Positions 16,155-25,160 are shown, counted from the first letter of the stretch. The stretch: DNA of 64,000 nt from Acidimicrobiaceae bacterium (GCA_003167415.1 PMTF01000009.1:62001-126000), one strand, 5' to 3'. Translations and numbers: made by a program. Notes: generated from the letters alone by a model not told the origin.

Positions 16155-16706
16155 TCAGCCGAGATCGGGCTCCCAATAGGCCACCGGCTCCATTCCACGG
16201 GCGAGCCGGGCCTCGGTCAACACCTCGGCCACGAAGGCCGCCTTCAGCGCGACGTAGCGCTCGATATCGTCGCCCACGAGGTCGGCGTTCTCGCGCTTGA
16301 TCCGGGCGTAGCGATCAATCAAGTGGGAATTGTCAATCAACGCCTCACGGAGCAGCCAGTGATCGCAGTGCGCGCGATTGTTGATAACCACCAAATAAAG
16401 GTGATGCTGCGGTAGTCGCGGCGTCTCAGGCGCGTCGAAGGCGTCGCGACCTTCAACGTCCAAGTCGCCGACCCACTGGTAGCCGGCCTCTTCGATCAGG
16501 CTCAGCGCCTCGGGCCGCTGAGCCTCGTCGGCCACCACGACGTCAATGTCGATGATCGGCTTGGCCGCGAGGCCTGGCACGGAGGTCGATCCCACGTGTT
16601 CGATGCGCACGATAAATGCTTCGACGAACGGCGAGAGGAACGCCACGATCTTTTCGAACTGCGTCGGCCATTCGGGATCGTCGTCCACGACCATGACGCG
16701 GTCCAT
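16155..16706 (-). CDS. GrpB/UPF0157 family protein (nucleotidyltransferase fold)
   Basis: A 183-residue member of the GrpB family. The core RIEHVGSTSVPGLAAKPIIDIDVVV has the GS motif and the spaced aspartates of the polymerase-beta-like nucleotidyltransferase fold. HHLYLVV follows, with an HWLLREALI region. Family members are often fused or adjacent to dephospho-CoA kinase. Here the partner is thymidine kinase, whose TAA stop is directly followed by this ATG (TAAATG), so translation is coupled. The biochemical role of the family is unproven. Confidence 0.85.
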   Translation of the reverse strand: MDRVMVVDDDPEWPTQFEKIVAFLSPFVEAFIVRIEHVGSTSVPGLAAKPIIDIDVVVADEAQRPEALSLIEEAGYQWVGDLDVEGRDAFDAPETPRLPQHHLYLVVINNRAHCDHWLLREALIDNSHLIDRYARIKRENADLVGDDIERYVALKAAFVAEVLTEARLARGMEPVAYWEPDLG

Positions 16707-17300
16707 TTAGGCCTCGGCGCGAAGTTGACCCGAGCGGTAGTGCGTTCGACATAGCACCTGATAGTGCACCACGCCCTCGTTGACGTCCCCGGTGAAGAAC
16801 TGATTGCCCTCGCGCGCGACCACGCCGTCGACCACGCGGGCGTTGCAGCGACCCTTCTGTCCGCACCAGCACGTCGAAGTGAGGGGCAGTTCGTGCGCCC
16901 AGTCCGAAATGGCGAACAGTCGAGCCGAACCCGGGAACAGATTGAGGAGGAAGTCGGCCGAAAGACCAAACGCGTGGACGTCGATCGCGAGGTCGTCGAC
17001 GATCCGCGCGAGAGCGTCGATCTGTTCGACGCTCGCAAACTGAGCCTCGTCGATCACGAGGACGTTGATTCCGTCACGACGGAGCCGTTCAATATGTGGC
17101 GCGAGATCACTACCCGGTGCGACGGCCTCGGCACTGGCCTCGATGCCGATCCGACTGGTCACCATTCCGGCGTCGCTGCGATCGCCGAAGGTCCACAGCG
17201 CGACGTCACTGCGACCTTGGCGCAACTGCCAGCACAGTTGCAACGCCAGCGTCGATTTGCCCGCCGCCATCGTTCCGTAAGTGAAGGTCAGTTCTGGCAT
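16707..17300 (-). CDS. tdk: Thymidine kinase (type II)
   Basis: Phosphorylates thymidine in pyrimidine salvage. The P-loop is TYGTMAAGKST at residues 7-17, and the Walker B-like DEAQF contains the catalytic glutamate. The C-terminal zinc-bearing lasso domain has CWCGQKGRCNAR and CRTHY, giving four ligands. At 197 residues it is the usual length. The ATG follows a GAGAGGCCC stretch. It heads a tight tdk-grpB unit and is divergent from trmO. Confidence 0.93.
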   Translation of the reverse strand: MPELTFTYGTMAAGKSTLALQLCWQLRQGRSDVALWTFGDRSDAGMVTSRIGIEASAEAVAPGSDLAPHIERLRRDGINVLVIDEAQFASVEQIDALARIVDDLAIDVHAFGLSADFLLNLFPGSARLFAISDWAHELPLTSTCWCGQKGRCNARVVDGVVAREGNQFFTGDVNEGVVHYQVLCRTHYRSGQLRAEA

Positions 17301-17407
17301 GGGCCTCTCGTGGTTGACTCGAACGACCCACGATACCCTTACGTTGAATTGGTCCGTGGACCGAGTTCGAGCTCGGCGTCGATTTCGCCACTCAGTAGAT
17401 TGATGAC

Positions 17408-17866
17408 GTGGACTACAGCGTTCGACCAGTCGCCTACATACGCAATGAGCGCAGTGAGGCGCTCGACGACAACTGGGACGACGTCATCAGCACGGTCGAA
17501 CTCGCCCAGGACGTCCCGAGCGAGGCGCTCCGCGGTCTCGAGGAGTTCTCTCACGTCGAGCTCGTCTTCTTCGCCGACTGGGCCGAGGAGGTTCCTCCCG
17601 GTCCGTGGCACCGTCGTCCCCGCGGCAATTCGCGGTGGCCGGACGTCGGCGTGTTCGCTCAGCGCAATAAGGACCGACCGAATCGCCTTCTGCTTTCGAC
17701 GATTGCTATCGACGAACTTTCAGAGCGTTCCTTCATCGTGCGCGGACTCGATGGCATCGACGGCACACCAGTGCTCGACATCAAGCCGGTCTTTCGTTGG
17801 AGTATGCCCCGTGGCGAACTTCGTGTCGCCTCCTGGAGCGAAGAGCTCGGCGAGAATTACTTCTGA
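17408..17866 (+). CDS. trmO: TrmO/TsaA-family tRNA N6-methyltransferase
   Basis: A member of the TrmO family, which methylates the threonylcarbamoyl-adenosine at position 37 of some tRNAs using S-adenosylmethionine. The beta-barrel family motif VGVFAQRNKDRPNRLLLS and the preceding RPRG stretch are present, and GLDGIDGTPVLDIKPV is the conserved distal strand. It is 152 residues long. The GTG start at 17408 begins with the family YSVRPVAYIRNERSEA segment, and no strong ribosome site precedes it. Some relatives lack proven tRNA activity, so the specific substrate is an inference. Confidence 0.82.
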   Translation: MDYSVRPVAYIRNERSEALDDNWDDVISTVELAQDVPSEALRGLEEFSHVELVFFADWAEEVPPGPWHRRPRGNSRWPDVGVFAQRNKDRPNRLLLSTIAIDELSERSFIVRGLDGIDGTPVLDIKPVFRWSMPRGELRVASWSEELGENYF

Positions 17867-17936
17867 TTCCCGGTAATACATTCGCTCAGAACCCCGGCCA
17901 TCGGACCGTTCGCAGGTCACCGCACGGCATCGTCGA

Positions 17937-18869
17937 TTACGACGAGCGCCGGATCATGGCCGAGACGACGTCACGGTCGGGACACGACGCCGGACCGAGG
18001 ACCGAGATCGCCACCGCCGAAGCCGCGTTCCCTCGTTGGGCTGCTTCGAGGACGTCGGTACCGCGCGCCAACTCGGCGAGGAAGACGCCGGAGTGCGTGT
18101 CGCCCGCACCGTTGGTGTCGACGACCGTAGTCTCGTAGGCGGCCACGCGTATGGGATGTGAGTTCTTAGTCAGTACCGTGCAGCCACTGGCGCCGTGGCG
18201 CACGACGACGCCTCGTCTTCCCGTGGCCTGGGCGAGGGCCACGACCGATTCGCGCAGCGAATCCTTGCCGGTGAGTAACGATGCTTCGGTCTCGTTGCAG
18301 AGCGTCCAATCGGCACGATCGAAGACGGCGCGCAGGTTCTCCTCCGGTATGTCCATCACGCGGTTACTCGGGTCGAATGCCACTATGACGTCGTTGGCAA
18401 GATTCGAGAGCCACTCGAGGACGATTGGCCCCGACTCCGGATACATCACGTTGTAACCCGACACCAGGACATAATCGCTACCTTGCACGTCGAGCGACGC
18501 TAGGTGAGAGAGCCGCAGTGACCCTTCGGACCCGGGCGACGTTATGAATGTCCGCTCCCCACCGTCGTCGATCATCGCGACACAGAATCCGGCGTCATAT
18601 CTATCGTCCGCTTCGAAGGGTTCAACGATATCGTCGTGGGCCAACGACGAACGAGCGACGGACGATAAAGGACCTTGACCGAGTCGACCGGCGTAGATCG
18701 CCGAGACGCCCTGACGCGCGCAGGCGCTCATGGCGTTGTAGCCACCGCCGCAGGTGATCAGATGCTCCGACGCCAGGACGTCGCCGCCACTCTCCGGGAC
18801 TCGGGCAATCTTCACGACGATGTCGATCATGACCGAGTCGAGACAGAAGAGACGTGACGCAACACTCAC
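17937..18869 (-). CDS. PfkB-family sugar/nucleoside kinase, copy 1
   Basis: A ribokinase-fold kinase of 310 residues. The N-terminal GGGYNAMSACARQG matches the first PfkB signature region, and VVDTNGAGDTHSGVF is the second signature with the anion-hole GAGD and its catalytic aspartate. The substrate-lid residues give no clear sugar type. It is divergent from an NCS1 permease 121 bases away and resembles the second copy at 21669. The similarity to E. coli YegV, found with a nucleoside permease and an ADP-ribosylglycohydrolase, suggests a nucleoside or ribosyl substrate (inference). Start GTG at 18869. Confidence 0.88.
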   Translation of the reverse strand: MSVASRLFCLDSVMIDIVVKIARVPESGGDVLASEHLITCGGGYNAMSACARQGVSAIYAGRLGQGPLSSVARSSLAHDDIVEPFEADDRYDAGFCVAMIDDGGERTFITSPGSEGSLRLSHLASLDVQGSDYVLVSGYNVMYPESGPIVLEWLSNLANDVIVAFDPSNRVMDIPEENLRAVFDRADWTLCNETEASLLTGKDSLRESVVALAQATGRRGVVVRHGASGCTVLTKNSHPIRVAAYETTVVDTNGAGDTHSGVFLAELARGTDVLEAAQRGNAASAVAISVLGPASCPDRDVVSAMIRRSS

Positions 18870-18990
18870 CCGTTCACCCTAACGACCGTCCCGGTCGCCA
18901 TCGTGTGCATTTGTGGCACTTGGTTTCGACGAAGCTCGTGACTTGCGTACAATCGTCGCAAGCGACGCGCGGTGTCGCGGAGGAGGCACG

Positions 18991-20478
18991 GTGAGCGAAA
19001 TCTCTGAAGCACTCGGTACGGGCAGCGCAAATGCGATGCGCATCGAGGAGAACGGCATCAACGTCATTACCGAGGGCGAGCGCAAGGGCCAGCCCCGCGA
19101 ACTCTTCTGGCCCTGGTTCGGGGCCAACGTGTCGGTCCTCGGACTCAGTTATGGCGCCTACATCTTGGGATTCGGCATCTCGTTCTGGCAGGCCCTCATA
19201 GTGGGACTCATCGGCATCATCGTCAGTTTCGTCCTGTGTGGCATCATCGCGACCGCCGGCAAGCGTGGATCGGCACCGACGATGGTGCTCAGCCGCGCCG
19301 CCTACGGCGTTCGGGGCAACCGCCTGCCGTCGGGCATCTCGTGGTTGCTCTGCGTGGGGTGGGAGACCGTGCTCACCGTTATCGCGGTGCTCGCGACTTC
19401 GACGGTCTTCACTCGCCTCGGATGGGGCGGCGGCAACGGCGTCAAGGCCGTCGCGATGGTCGTCATCGCGGCGCTGATCATCGCCGGTGGGGTGATGGGA
19501 TTCGACCTGATCATGCGGATGCAGGCCGTCATCACCGTGGTGACCGGTGTCCTCACCGTCTTCTTCATCGTTCTCACGTTCAAGCACGTGAGCTGGCACG
19601 TCGTGTCCCACGTGCACAGCGGACATCCCCAGGCCCTCATTGGCGCCCTCGTCTTCGTGATGACGGGATTCGGGTTGGGATGGGTAAACGCGGCCGCCGA
19701 CTACTCGCGTTACCTGCCGCGCAAGGCGTCGACCAGTGGCGTCGTGTGGTGGACGACGTTCGGATCCTCGGTCGCGCCCGTCATCCTCGTCTTCTTCGGC
19801 CTCCTCTTGGCAGGCTCGTCGTCAACGCTCAGTTCGGCGATCGGCAACGACCCCGTCGGAGCGTTGGCCACCCTCTTGCCCACGTGGTTCCTCGTCCCCT
19901 TCGTGATCGTGGCGGTCCTCGGTCTCGTCGGTGGCGCGGTGCTCGACATCTACTCCTCGGGCCTCTCGCTGCTGTCGGCCGGAATACGGATCCCGCGCTA
20001 CGCCGCGGCCGGTGTCGACGGCGCGGTGATGGTAATCGGCACGATCTACATCGTCTTCTTCAAGAACAACTTCCTCTTTCAGTTCGAAGGATTCTTAATC
20101 ACCGTGGGCGTACTGATCGCGGCGTGGTGCGGTGTCTTCCTCGGTGACATGGTCCTGCGAAAGAAGGACTACGTCGACGCCGACCTCTTCCGCAACTCCG
20201 GTCGCTACGGCGACATTCGACTCATTCCGGTCGTCACGACGATCGTCGCGAGTTTCATCGGCTGGGGTCTGGTGACCAACACCGGCGCCAACTGGCTGAC
20301 GTGGCAGGGGTACCTGCTCGGACCACTCCACCTCGGGGGCAAGAGCGGCGATTGGGCCTTCGCCAACCTCGGCGTCTTCGCCGCGTTAGCGCTGAGCTTC
20401 CTCGCCACCGTCCTCTTGACGGGCGGCCAGGTTCGCCAGCAAGAGGACGTCGGAGCGACTCCCGTTCCAGCGTCCTGA
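18991..20478 (+). CDS. NCS1-family nucleobase/purine-cytosine permease
   Basis: A 495-residue carrier with about twelve hydrophobic segments, in the family that imports cytosine, purines, allantoin, hydantoins or thiamine with protons or sodium. The N-terminal PRELFWPWFGANVSVLGLSYGAYILGFG (by position, residues 29-56) and the WVNAAADYSRYLPR segment in helix 6-7 are family hallmarks. GTG 18991 is firm: GGAGGAGG ends five bases upstream. The frame opens earlier without a ribosome site. It is divergent from the PfkB kinase and upstream of phosphofructokinase, so transported nucleobases or ribosides may feed the adjacent kinases. The true substrate is unknown. Confidence 0.88.
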   Translation: MSEISEALGTGSANAMRIEENGINVITEGERKGQPRELFWPWFGANVSVLGLSYGAYILGFGISFWQALIVGLIGIIVSFVLCGIIATAGKRGSAPTMVLSRAAYGVRGNRLPSGISWLLCVGWETVLTVIAVLATSTVFTRLGWGGGNGVKAVAMVVIAALIIAGGVMGFDLIMRMQAVITVVTGVLTVFFIVLTFKHVSWHVVSHVHSGHPQALIGALVFVMTGFGLGWVNAAADYSRYLPRKASTSGVVWWTTFGSSVAPVILVFFGLLLAGSSSTLSSAIGNDPVGALATLLPTWFLVPFVIVAVLGLVGGAVLDIYSSGLSLLSAGIRIPRYAAAGVDGAVMVIGTIYIVFFKNNFLFQFEGFLITVGVLIAAWCGVFLGDMVLRKKDYVDADLFRNSGRYGDIRLIPVVTTIVASFIGWGLVTNTGANWLTWQGYLLGPLHLGGKSGDWAFANLGVFAALALSFLATVLLTGGQVRQQEDVGATPVPAS

Positions 20479-20640
20479 CCTCGTACAACGGGCGTCGGTC
20501 GGCGCACGCAACAATGAACCTTGCGGACAGAATCCTCGGGATCGATTCATGGCGACCGTGGGATATTCGAGTCGTCAATGCGATGAAGGTCCACAAAATC
20601 ACTGCGTAGACTTGGGGCGGTTGGGTTCTGAGGAGTTGCA

Positions 20641-21672
20641 TTGCGTATCGGTGTTCTCACGGCGGGTGGCGACGCGCCCGGCCTCAACGCGGCCATTCGA
20701 GCCATTGGTCAGATAGCGCTGCGTGACGGACACGAAGTAATTGGCATCGCCAATGGCTGGGCCGGACTGGCCAGCGAATACGCCGGGCGTCCGCTCGTCG
20801 CCAGCGATTTTCAAGGCGTCATCGCCCAGGGCGGGACGTTGCTCGGCACGGCGCGCTACAACCTCGATGACCCCGCGGGCGGTCGAGAACGAGTGCTGGC
20901 CGCGATCGATGAGCACCTCGACGGATTGATCTCCATCGGCGGCGACGGCACGCACCGAATTTCCACCTGGCTGGCCGATCACGGTGCGCCCATCGTCGGC
21001 GTGCCCAAAACCCTCGACAACGACCTGCTCGGCACCGACTATTGCATCGGCTTTGATACCGCCATCAGCATCGTGGCCGAATCGATTGACCGGCTCTACA
21101 CGACGGCCGCGTCGCATCACCGCGTCATGGTCGTCGAGACGATGGGACGTCTGACCGGCTGGGTCGCCGCGATGGGCGGACTGGCCGGCGGCGCCGACAT
21201 GATCGTGATACCGGAGTTTCCGGTCACGATGGACGACATCATGAAGCACCTCGAACGCCGCGTCGAGGCCGGTTTGGCCTTCTCCATCGTCGTGGTCGCC
21301 GAGGGCATAAATCTCTCGACGCTCGGCGGCACCGAGAAGGGCGAACTCTCGACCGAGGGCGTCGGCGGCGTGCGCCTGGCGACGCGGGGCGTGGGTCAGT
21401 TCGTCGCGTCGAAAATTGAAGAGCACACGGACATCGAAGTTCGCACCACGGTCCTCGGTCACCTGCAGCGCGGCGGCAGCCCGACGGCGCACGACCGCAT
21501 CTGGGCCACGCGCGTCGGTGCCGGCGCCTACGACGCCGTGACGTCGGGCAAGTTCGGAACGATCTCCGTGGTGCGCGACAACACCGTCGTCCTCAGTCCA
21601 ATCTCGTCGGTGATCGGCGGACAGCGACAGGTGCCGCGCGAGATTTACGAGCTCTGCTCGGTCTTCTTCTAA
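20641..21672 (+). CDS. pfkA: 6-phosphofructokinase, group III (Gly104/Lys124 type)
   Basis: Phosphorylates fructose 6-phosphate. GGDGTHR has the glycine that favours ATP over pyrophosphate, while PKTLDNDL has the lysine found in the mixed or pyrophosphate-type clade. This combination is known from Streptomyces ATP-dependent enzymes. TLGHLQRGGSPTAHDR is the conserved substrate site. It is 343 residues long. The start is TTG at 20641, with GAGGAG eight bases upstream, and it begins MRIGVLTAGGDAPGLNAAIR as relatives do. The stop overlaps that of the convergent kinase by 4 bases. The 162-base gap upstream shows no clear gene. Confidence 0.93.
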   Translation: MRIGVLTAGGDAPGLNAAIRAIGQIALRDGHEVIGIANGWAGLASEYAGRPLVASDFQGVIAQGGTLLGTARYNLDDPAGGRERVLAAIDEHLDGLISIGGDGTHRISTWLADHGAPIVGVPKTLDNDLLGTDYCIGFDTAISIVAESIDRLYTTAASHHRVMVVETMGRLTGWVAAMGGLAGGADMIVIPEFPVTMDDIMKHLERRVEAGLAFSIVVVAEGINLSTLGGTEKGELSTEGVGGVRLATRGVGQFVASKIEEHTDIEVRTTVLGHLQRGGSPTAHDRIWATRVGAGAYDAVTSGKFGTISVVRDNTVVLSPISSVIGGQRQVPREIYELCSVFF

Positions 21673-22592
21673 CGCAGGAACTCTTCCAGTTCGGGCGTCG
21701 TGGGACCAGTCGCGGGACCGCGCTTCGTGACTGACATCGCCGCGGCCGCGTTGGCCCAGCGCGCCGCCTCCAACGCGGGGCGACCGTGCGCCAACTGAGC
21801 GGCGAACGCTCCGACGTGGCAATCCCCCGCACCATTGGAATCGACACTCTCCACGCGAAAGCCCGCTACCACTTCGCTGGAACCTTCCGATTCGGCGACG
21901 ACACAACCTTCGGCCCCCACTCGCACGATGGCAGCTCCATGATTCAGGCGTCCGCGCAGAAGGCGCGCCGCTTCTTCGGCGTCCGAGGAGTCCGTCAGCA
22001 GGCGCGCCTCGCGAGCGTTACACGAGAACCAATCGACGCGGTCGAAGACCGCCTCGAGCAGGGCGTCGGGAATTTCATCGACGATCGGACCGGGATCGAA
22101 GAGAAAGCACGTCGCGGCGGGGATCCGCTTCAGAAACAACAGCAGCGCTCGAGCGTTGCTGTCGTGCAAGAGCGCGTAGCCCGAGAAGTAGACGAAGTCA
22201 CGTTCGGTCACGTCCAGTTCGTCGAGTTGAGCGGTGGAAAGCGTGGCTTCGGCGCCGGTGCTGGTCAGAAACGTCCGTTCGCCATTATCTTCGACGATGG
22301 CAACTACGAAGCCGGTGTCGACGTCATCGTTCGGGGCCGTCGCGACCACGATGTTCTCCTCGCGCATCGCCTCTTGAGCGATCGTGGCGAACGGTCCGAG
22401 TCCGACGACACCGCCGTAGACCGAAGCGAGTCCCAGTCGCGACGCGGCCGCCATGACGTTGAATCCACCGCCGGCGAAGGAGTCACTTCGTTCGACCAAC
22501 GTGTCCGAGCCGCGTTCCGGCAACGCGTCGACGTTCAACACGACATCCACGACGACGCTGTCGACGAGGATCAGACGCGGCGCGTCGCTCAC
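21669..22592 (-). CDS. PfkB-family sugar/nucleoside kinase, copy 2
   Basis: Paralogue of the kinase at 17937, with the same order of motifs: GGGFNVMAAASRLG near the N-terminus, a central FDPG and AVFDRVDWFSCNAREARLLT segment, and VDSNGAGDCHVGAF with the catalytic Asp. It has 307 residues from the GTG at 22592, which overlaps the stop of the ADP-ribosylglycohydrolase gene (GTGA). The longer frame to 22715 is discarded because it overlaps that gene and is arginine rich. Coupling to the glycohydrolase implies sequential action on one substrate, for example phosphorylating a released ribosyl compound (inference). Confidence 0.88.
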   Translation of the reverse strand: MSDAPRLILVDSVVVDVVLNVDALPERGSDTLVERSDSFAGGGFNVMAAASRLGLASVYGGVVGLGPFATIAQEAMREENIVVATAPNDDVDTGFVVAIVEDNGERTFLTSTGAEATLSTAQLDELDVTERDFVYFSGYALLHDSNARALLLFLKRIPAATCFLFDPGPIVDEIPDALLEAVFDRVDWFSCNAREARLLTDSSDAEEAARLLRGRLNHGAAIVRVGAEGCVVAESEGSSEVVAGFRVESVDSNGAGDCHVGAFAAQLAHGRPALEAARWANAAAAMSVTKRGPATGPTTPELEEFLR

Positions 22593-23614
22593 GCGGCGCT
22601 TTGTACGGGGCCGTTTCGCAGTTCGAGGAGTCGTCGCGCCATCTCGTCCAGCTCTAGGCCGTTCACTCGAGACACGGTCTCTCGCGCCGCGAGAGGAAAG
22701 ACGTTGATGCCGCATCGCGATCCGACGATCGCACCGGTCATCGCGGCAATGGTGTCACTGTCGCCACCGAGCGACGCGGCCACGCGACAGGCCAACCACG
22801 GTTCCTCGCGGAAGGCACTGGCGACGGCGAAGGCCGCCGGGACGGACTCCCAGGTCGCCAAGCTGGTGCCGACCAAAATCGGCAACAGGTCGACGACGCC
22901 CTCGGCGTCGAGTCCGTGGACCAGATCGATGGCCCACCGGATTCGCACCGCGACGTCGGCTCCGGCGATCCAGTGGCCTCGTCGAGATCCGCGCACCGCC
23001 GCCTCGCAGGCGGTGTCGATCATCACGTCGAACGTGAGGCCTTCGACGCCGGCACTCACCGCGCCGGCGACGGCGGCCGCGCCGGCGAGCGCCACGCTCG
23101 TATTGTGCGTGAGTCGACTGGCCTGCGCAACGCTGGTGACGAGTTCATCGAGATCGAGCGATCGAACCGCGATGGCGACCGGAGTGATGCGCATCGCCGC
23201 GCCGTTGGTGTCACCGCGACGGCCCACCTCTTCGGGATCCCCACCGGCCATGAGCGCGTTGATGGCCCGCTTGGTCGATGGTCCCAGCAGATCGAGAGAT
23301 CCCTTCGCCTTCATCGACTCTTCCCAGTTGATGAGGGTGTCGGCCCAACTTTGAATATTGACTTCACCGTGACCCGCGATGAGTTCGGTCGCCAATAGCA
23401 CGGCCTGTTCGGTGTCGTCGGTGATTCGTCCGGCCGTCATGCCTTCGGCGATGGGGTGATCGGTCGGCGCCGGTTCAAAATCGACGAGCAGTGTGCCAAA
23501 GACACTGACGACCTCGTCTCTCGACATCATCTGCGTCGGCATTCCGAGCGCGTCACCGATGGCGAGGCCGTAGAGGGCGCCGGCGGCACGATCGAACTGG
23601 GTCACGGACTCCAC
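22589..23614 (-). CDS. ADP-ribosylglycohydrolase-family enzyme (YegU-like)
   Basis: An all-helical binuclear magnesium enzyme. The first metal motif is GRITDDTEQAVLLA and the second is GGDSDTIAAMTGAI, separated by the usual distance in 341 residues. YGLAIGDALGMPTQMM at the N-terminus is typical. Family members remove ADP-ribose from proteins (DraG), process other N-ribosides, or have unknown targets. No nitrogenase genes are here, so a DraG role is unlikely. Coupling with a PfkB kinase and proximity to an NCS1 permease mirror E. coli yegTUV. It is divergent from the NAD(P)HX repair gene, another NAD-linked enzyme. Confidence 0.9.
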   Translation of the reverse strand: MESVTQFDRAAGALYGLAIGDALGMPTQMMSRDEVVSVFGTLLVDFEPAPTDHPIAEGMTAGRITDDTEQAVLLATELIAGHGEVNIQSWADTLINWEESMKAKGSLDLLGPSTKRAINALMAGGDPEEVGRRGDTNGAAMRITPVAIAVRSLDLDELVTSVAQASRLTHNTSVALAGAAAVAGAVSAGVEGLTFDVMIDTACEAAVRGSRRGHWIAGADVAVRIRWAIDLVHGLDAEGVVDLLPILVGTSLATWESVPAAFAVASAFREEPWLACRVAASLGGDSDTIAAMTGAIVGSRCGINVFPLAARETVSRVNGLELDEMARRLLELRNGPVQSAA

Positions 23615-23748
23615 CCCCTCAGCCTATGAAGCGGGCTCGTGATTTCCTACCATTGCCCGGTTCGACCGCGAAGAAATCGATTCGTTTAAGGTTGTCTGCG
23701 CATGGAAACGTGGCCACCATTTCTTCAGGCATCAATCGAGACCGACGC

Positions 23749-25059
23749 GTGATCCCGATACTCTCCGCGTCGAAGATGCGCGAGGCCGACGCCCTCGCGG
23801 TGCAGGCGCGCGGGAGCGACGCCCTGGTCGAGGCGGCCGGCACCGCCGTAGCGCTCGAAGCCCAATCGATGCTGGGCTCGTGCTACGGAGCGCGCGTCGC
23901 CGTGCTCGTCGGACCGGGCCTCAACGGCGCCGACGGTCGAGTCGCGGCCGCGTGGCTCCGGTCCCGAGGCGCCAAGGTTGACGTCATCGAGACGACGCAC
24001 CAGCCCACGGAACTCCGGGGCTTCAATCTGGTGATCGACGCGGCCTTCGGTCTCGGTTGCTCGCGTCCCTATGGTGCGCCCATCGTCTCCGGCGAGACGC
24101 TGGTGCTCGCGGTCGACCTACCCTCGGGCGTCGACGTCGATAGCGGCGAACTCCTCGGTCACCCGATGCCAGCCGACGTCACCGTCGCCCTGGGAGCGAT
24201 GAAGCCGGCTCACGTCGACGGACCGGCGGCCGCGCTCTGCGGTCAGCTTCGATTCGCCGGACTTGACATCGTGCAGCACTTCGATGACGGTCTGGTCGAG
24301 GACCGTGATCTCGACGCCTTGATTCAACGCGACACGAGCGACCACAAATGGACGCACGCGATTCAGGTGCTCGCGGGTTCATCCCTGATGCCCGGCGCCG
24401 CCGACCTCGTCGTGCGCGGGGCGTTGGCGGCCGGCGCGTCCATGATCCGCCTGACGAGTCGCGGCGACGTCGCCGAATTGATCGACCTGCCGGCCGAAGT
24501 CGTGCGCAGCGATGATCCGGTCGTCGAGAAGCGCAGCCGCTGCGTAGTGGCCGGTCCCGGTCTCGGGACCGACAGCATTGACTGGCTTCGCGAACGACTG
24601 GCCGACGTGTCCGTGCCGGTCGTCCTCGACGCCGACGGACTGGATCGTTCGTTGATTCGCCACGACACTGAGAGTGAGCGACGTTGGGTCCTCACGCCCC
24701 ACGAAGGCGAGTTCGTGCGACTCACGGGTGAGCCTCTGCCCTCCAATCGCCTCGAAGCCGTGCGTTCGCTCGCGCGCGCCACCGGCTGCGTCGTACTGCT
24801 CAAGGGCGCGACGACACTCATTGCCGATCGCGACGGCCGGTTCCGCGTGGTTCGTTCGGGCACGCCCACGCTCGCCACGGCGGGCAGCGGCGACGTACTT
24901 TCCGGGGTTATCGGCGCCACCATCGCCCGGGGCCACGACCCGCTCGACGCCGCCGCACTCGGCGCCCACCTGCACGGTCGGGCGGGCGCCGCGTTGCCGG
25001 TTTACGCCAGCGCCTCCGATATCCCGGCGGCCATTGCTGACATCATCGCGGCGTTGTAA
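23749..25059 (+). CDS. nnr: Bifunctional NAD(P)HX epimerase/dehydratase
   Basis: Repairs hydrated NADH and NADPH. The N-terminal YjeF_N epimerase domain (residues 1 to about 200) has VLVGPGLNGADGRVAA and the AFGLGCSRPY segment. The C-terminal ribokinase-like dehydratase domain has GPGLGTDS, VLDADGL, LTPHEGEFVRL and the anion-hole TAGSGDVLSGVIGA. Total length is 436 residues, slightly shorter than many. GTG 23749 gives the family start MIPILSASKMREADALA. The frame upstream to 23626 is unlike the family. The usual GNNGGDG of the epimerase is LNGADG here, so epimerase activity deserves a check. Confidence 0.9.
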   Translation: MIPILSASKMREADALAVQARGSDALVEAAGTAVALEAQSMLGSCYGARVAVLVGPGLNGADGRVAAAWLRSRGAKVDVIETTHQPTELRGFNLVIDAAFGLGCSRPYGAPIVSGETLVLAVDLPSGVDVDSGELLGHPMPADVTVALGAMKPAHVDGPAAALCGQLRFAGLDIVQHFDDGLVEDRDLDALIQRDTSDHKWTHAIQVLAGSSLMPGAADLVVRGALAAGASMIRLTSRGDVAELIDLPAEVVRSDDPVVEKRSRCVVAGPGLGTDSIDWLRERLADVSVPVVLDADGLDRSLIRHDTESERRWVLTPHEGEFVRLTGEPLPSNRLEAVRSLARATGCVVLLKGATTLIADRDGRFRVVRSGTPTLATAGSGDVLSGVIGATIARGHDPLDAAALGAHLHGRAGAALPVYASASDIPAAIADIIAAL

Positions 25060-25160
25060 ATTACTCGCGCCATTTGCTTGCGAATAGTTGCCCTTCTTCG
25101 TGGACCATTGCGACGGTCAGCGAATGAGACGACGAGAGTACGGTAGTTAGGGAGGTAGTG

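Noticed and set aside
16155-16706. Calling the GrpB-family gene a dephospho-CoA kinase
   Set aside because: Only the GrpB domain is present; there is no P-loop kinase domain in this gene.
20512-20609. 31-codon frame starting ATG 20514 (product MNLADRILGIDSW...) in the gap before phosphofructokinase
   Set aside because: The sequence looks plausible but there is no ribosome site and no evidence beyond an open frame of this length.
20599-21906. Minus-strand open frame of 435 codons across phosphofructokinase
   Set aside because: Antisense to a fully conserved enzyme, with composition biased to Arg, Asp and His as expected for a shadow.
21786-23354. Plus-strand open frame of 522 codons across PfkB-2 and the glycohydrolase
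   Set aside because: It crosses the boundary of two well-defined, translationally coupled minus-strand genes, and its product has no recognisable fold.
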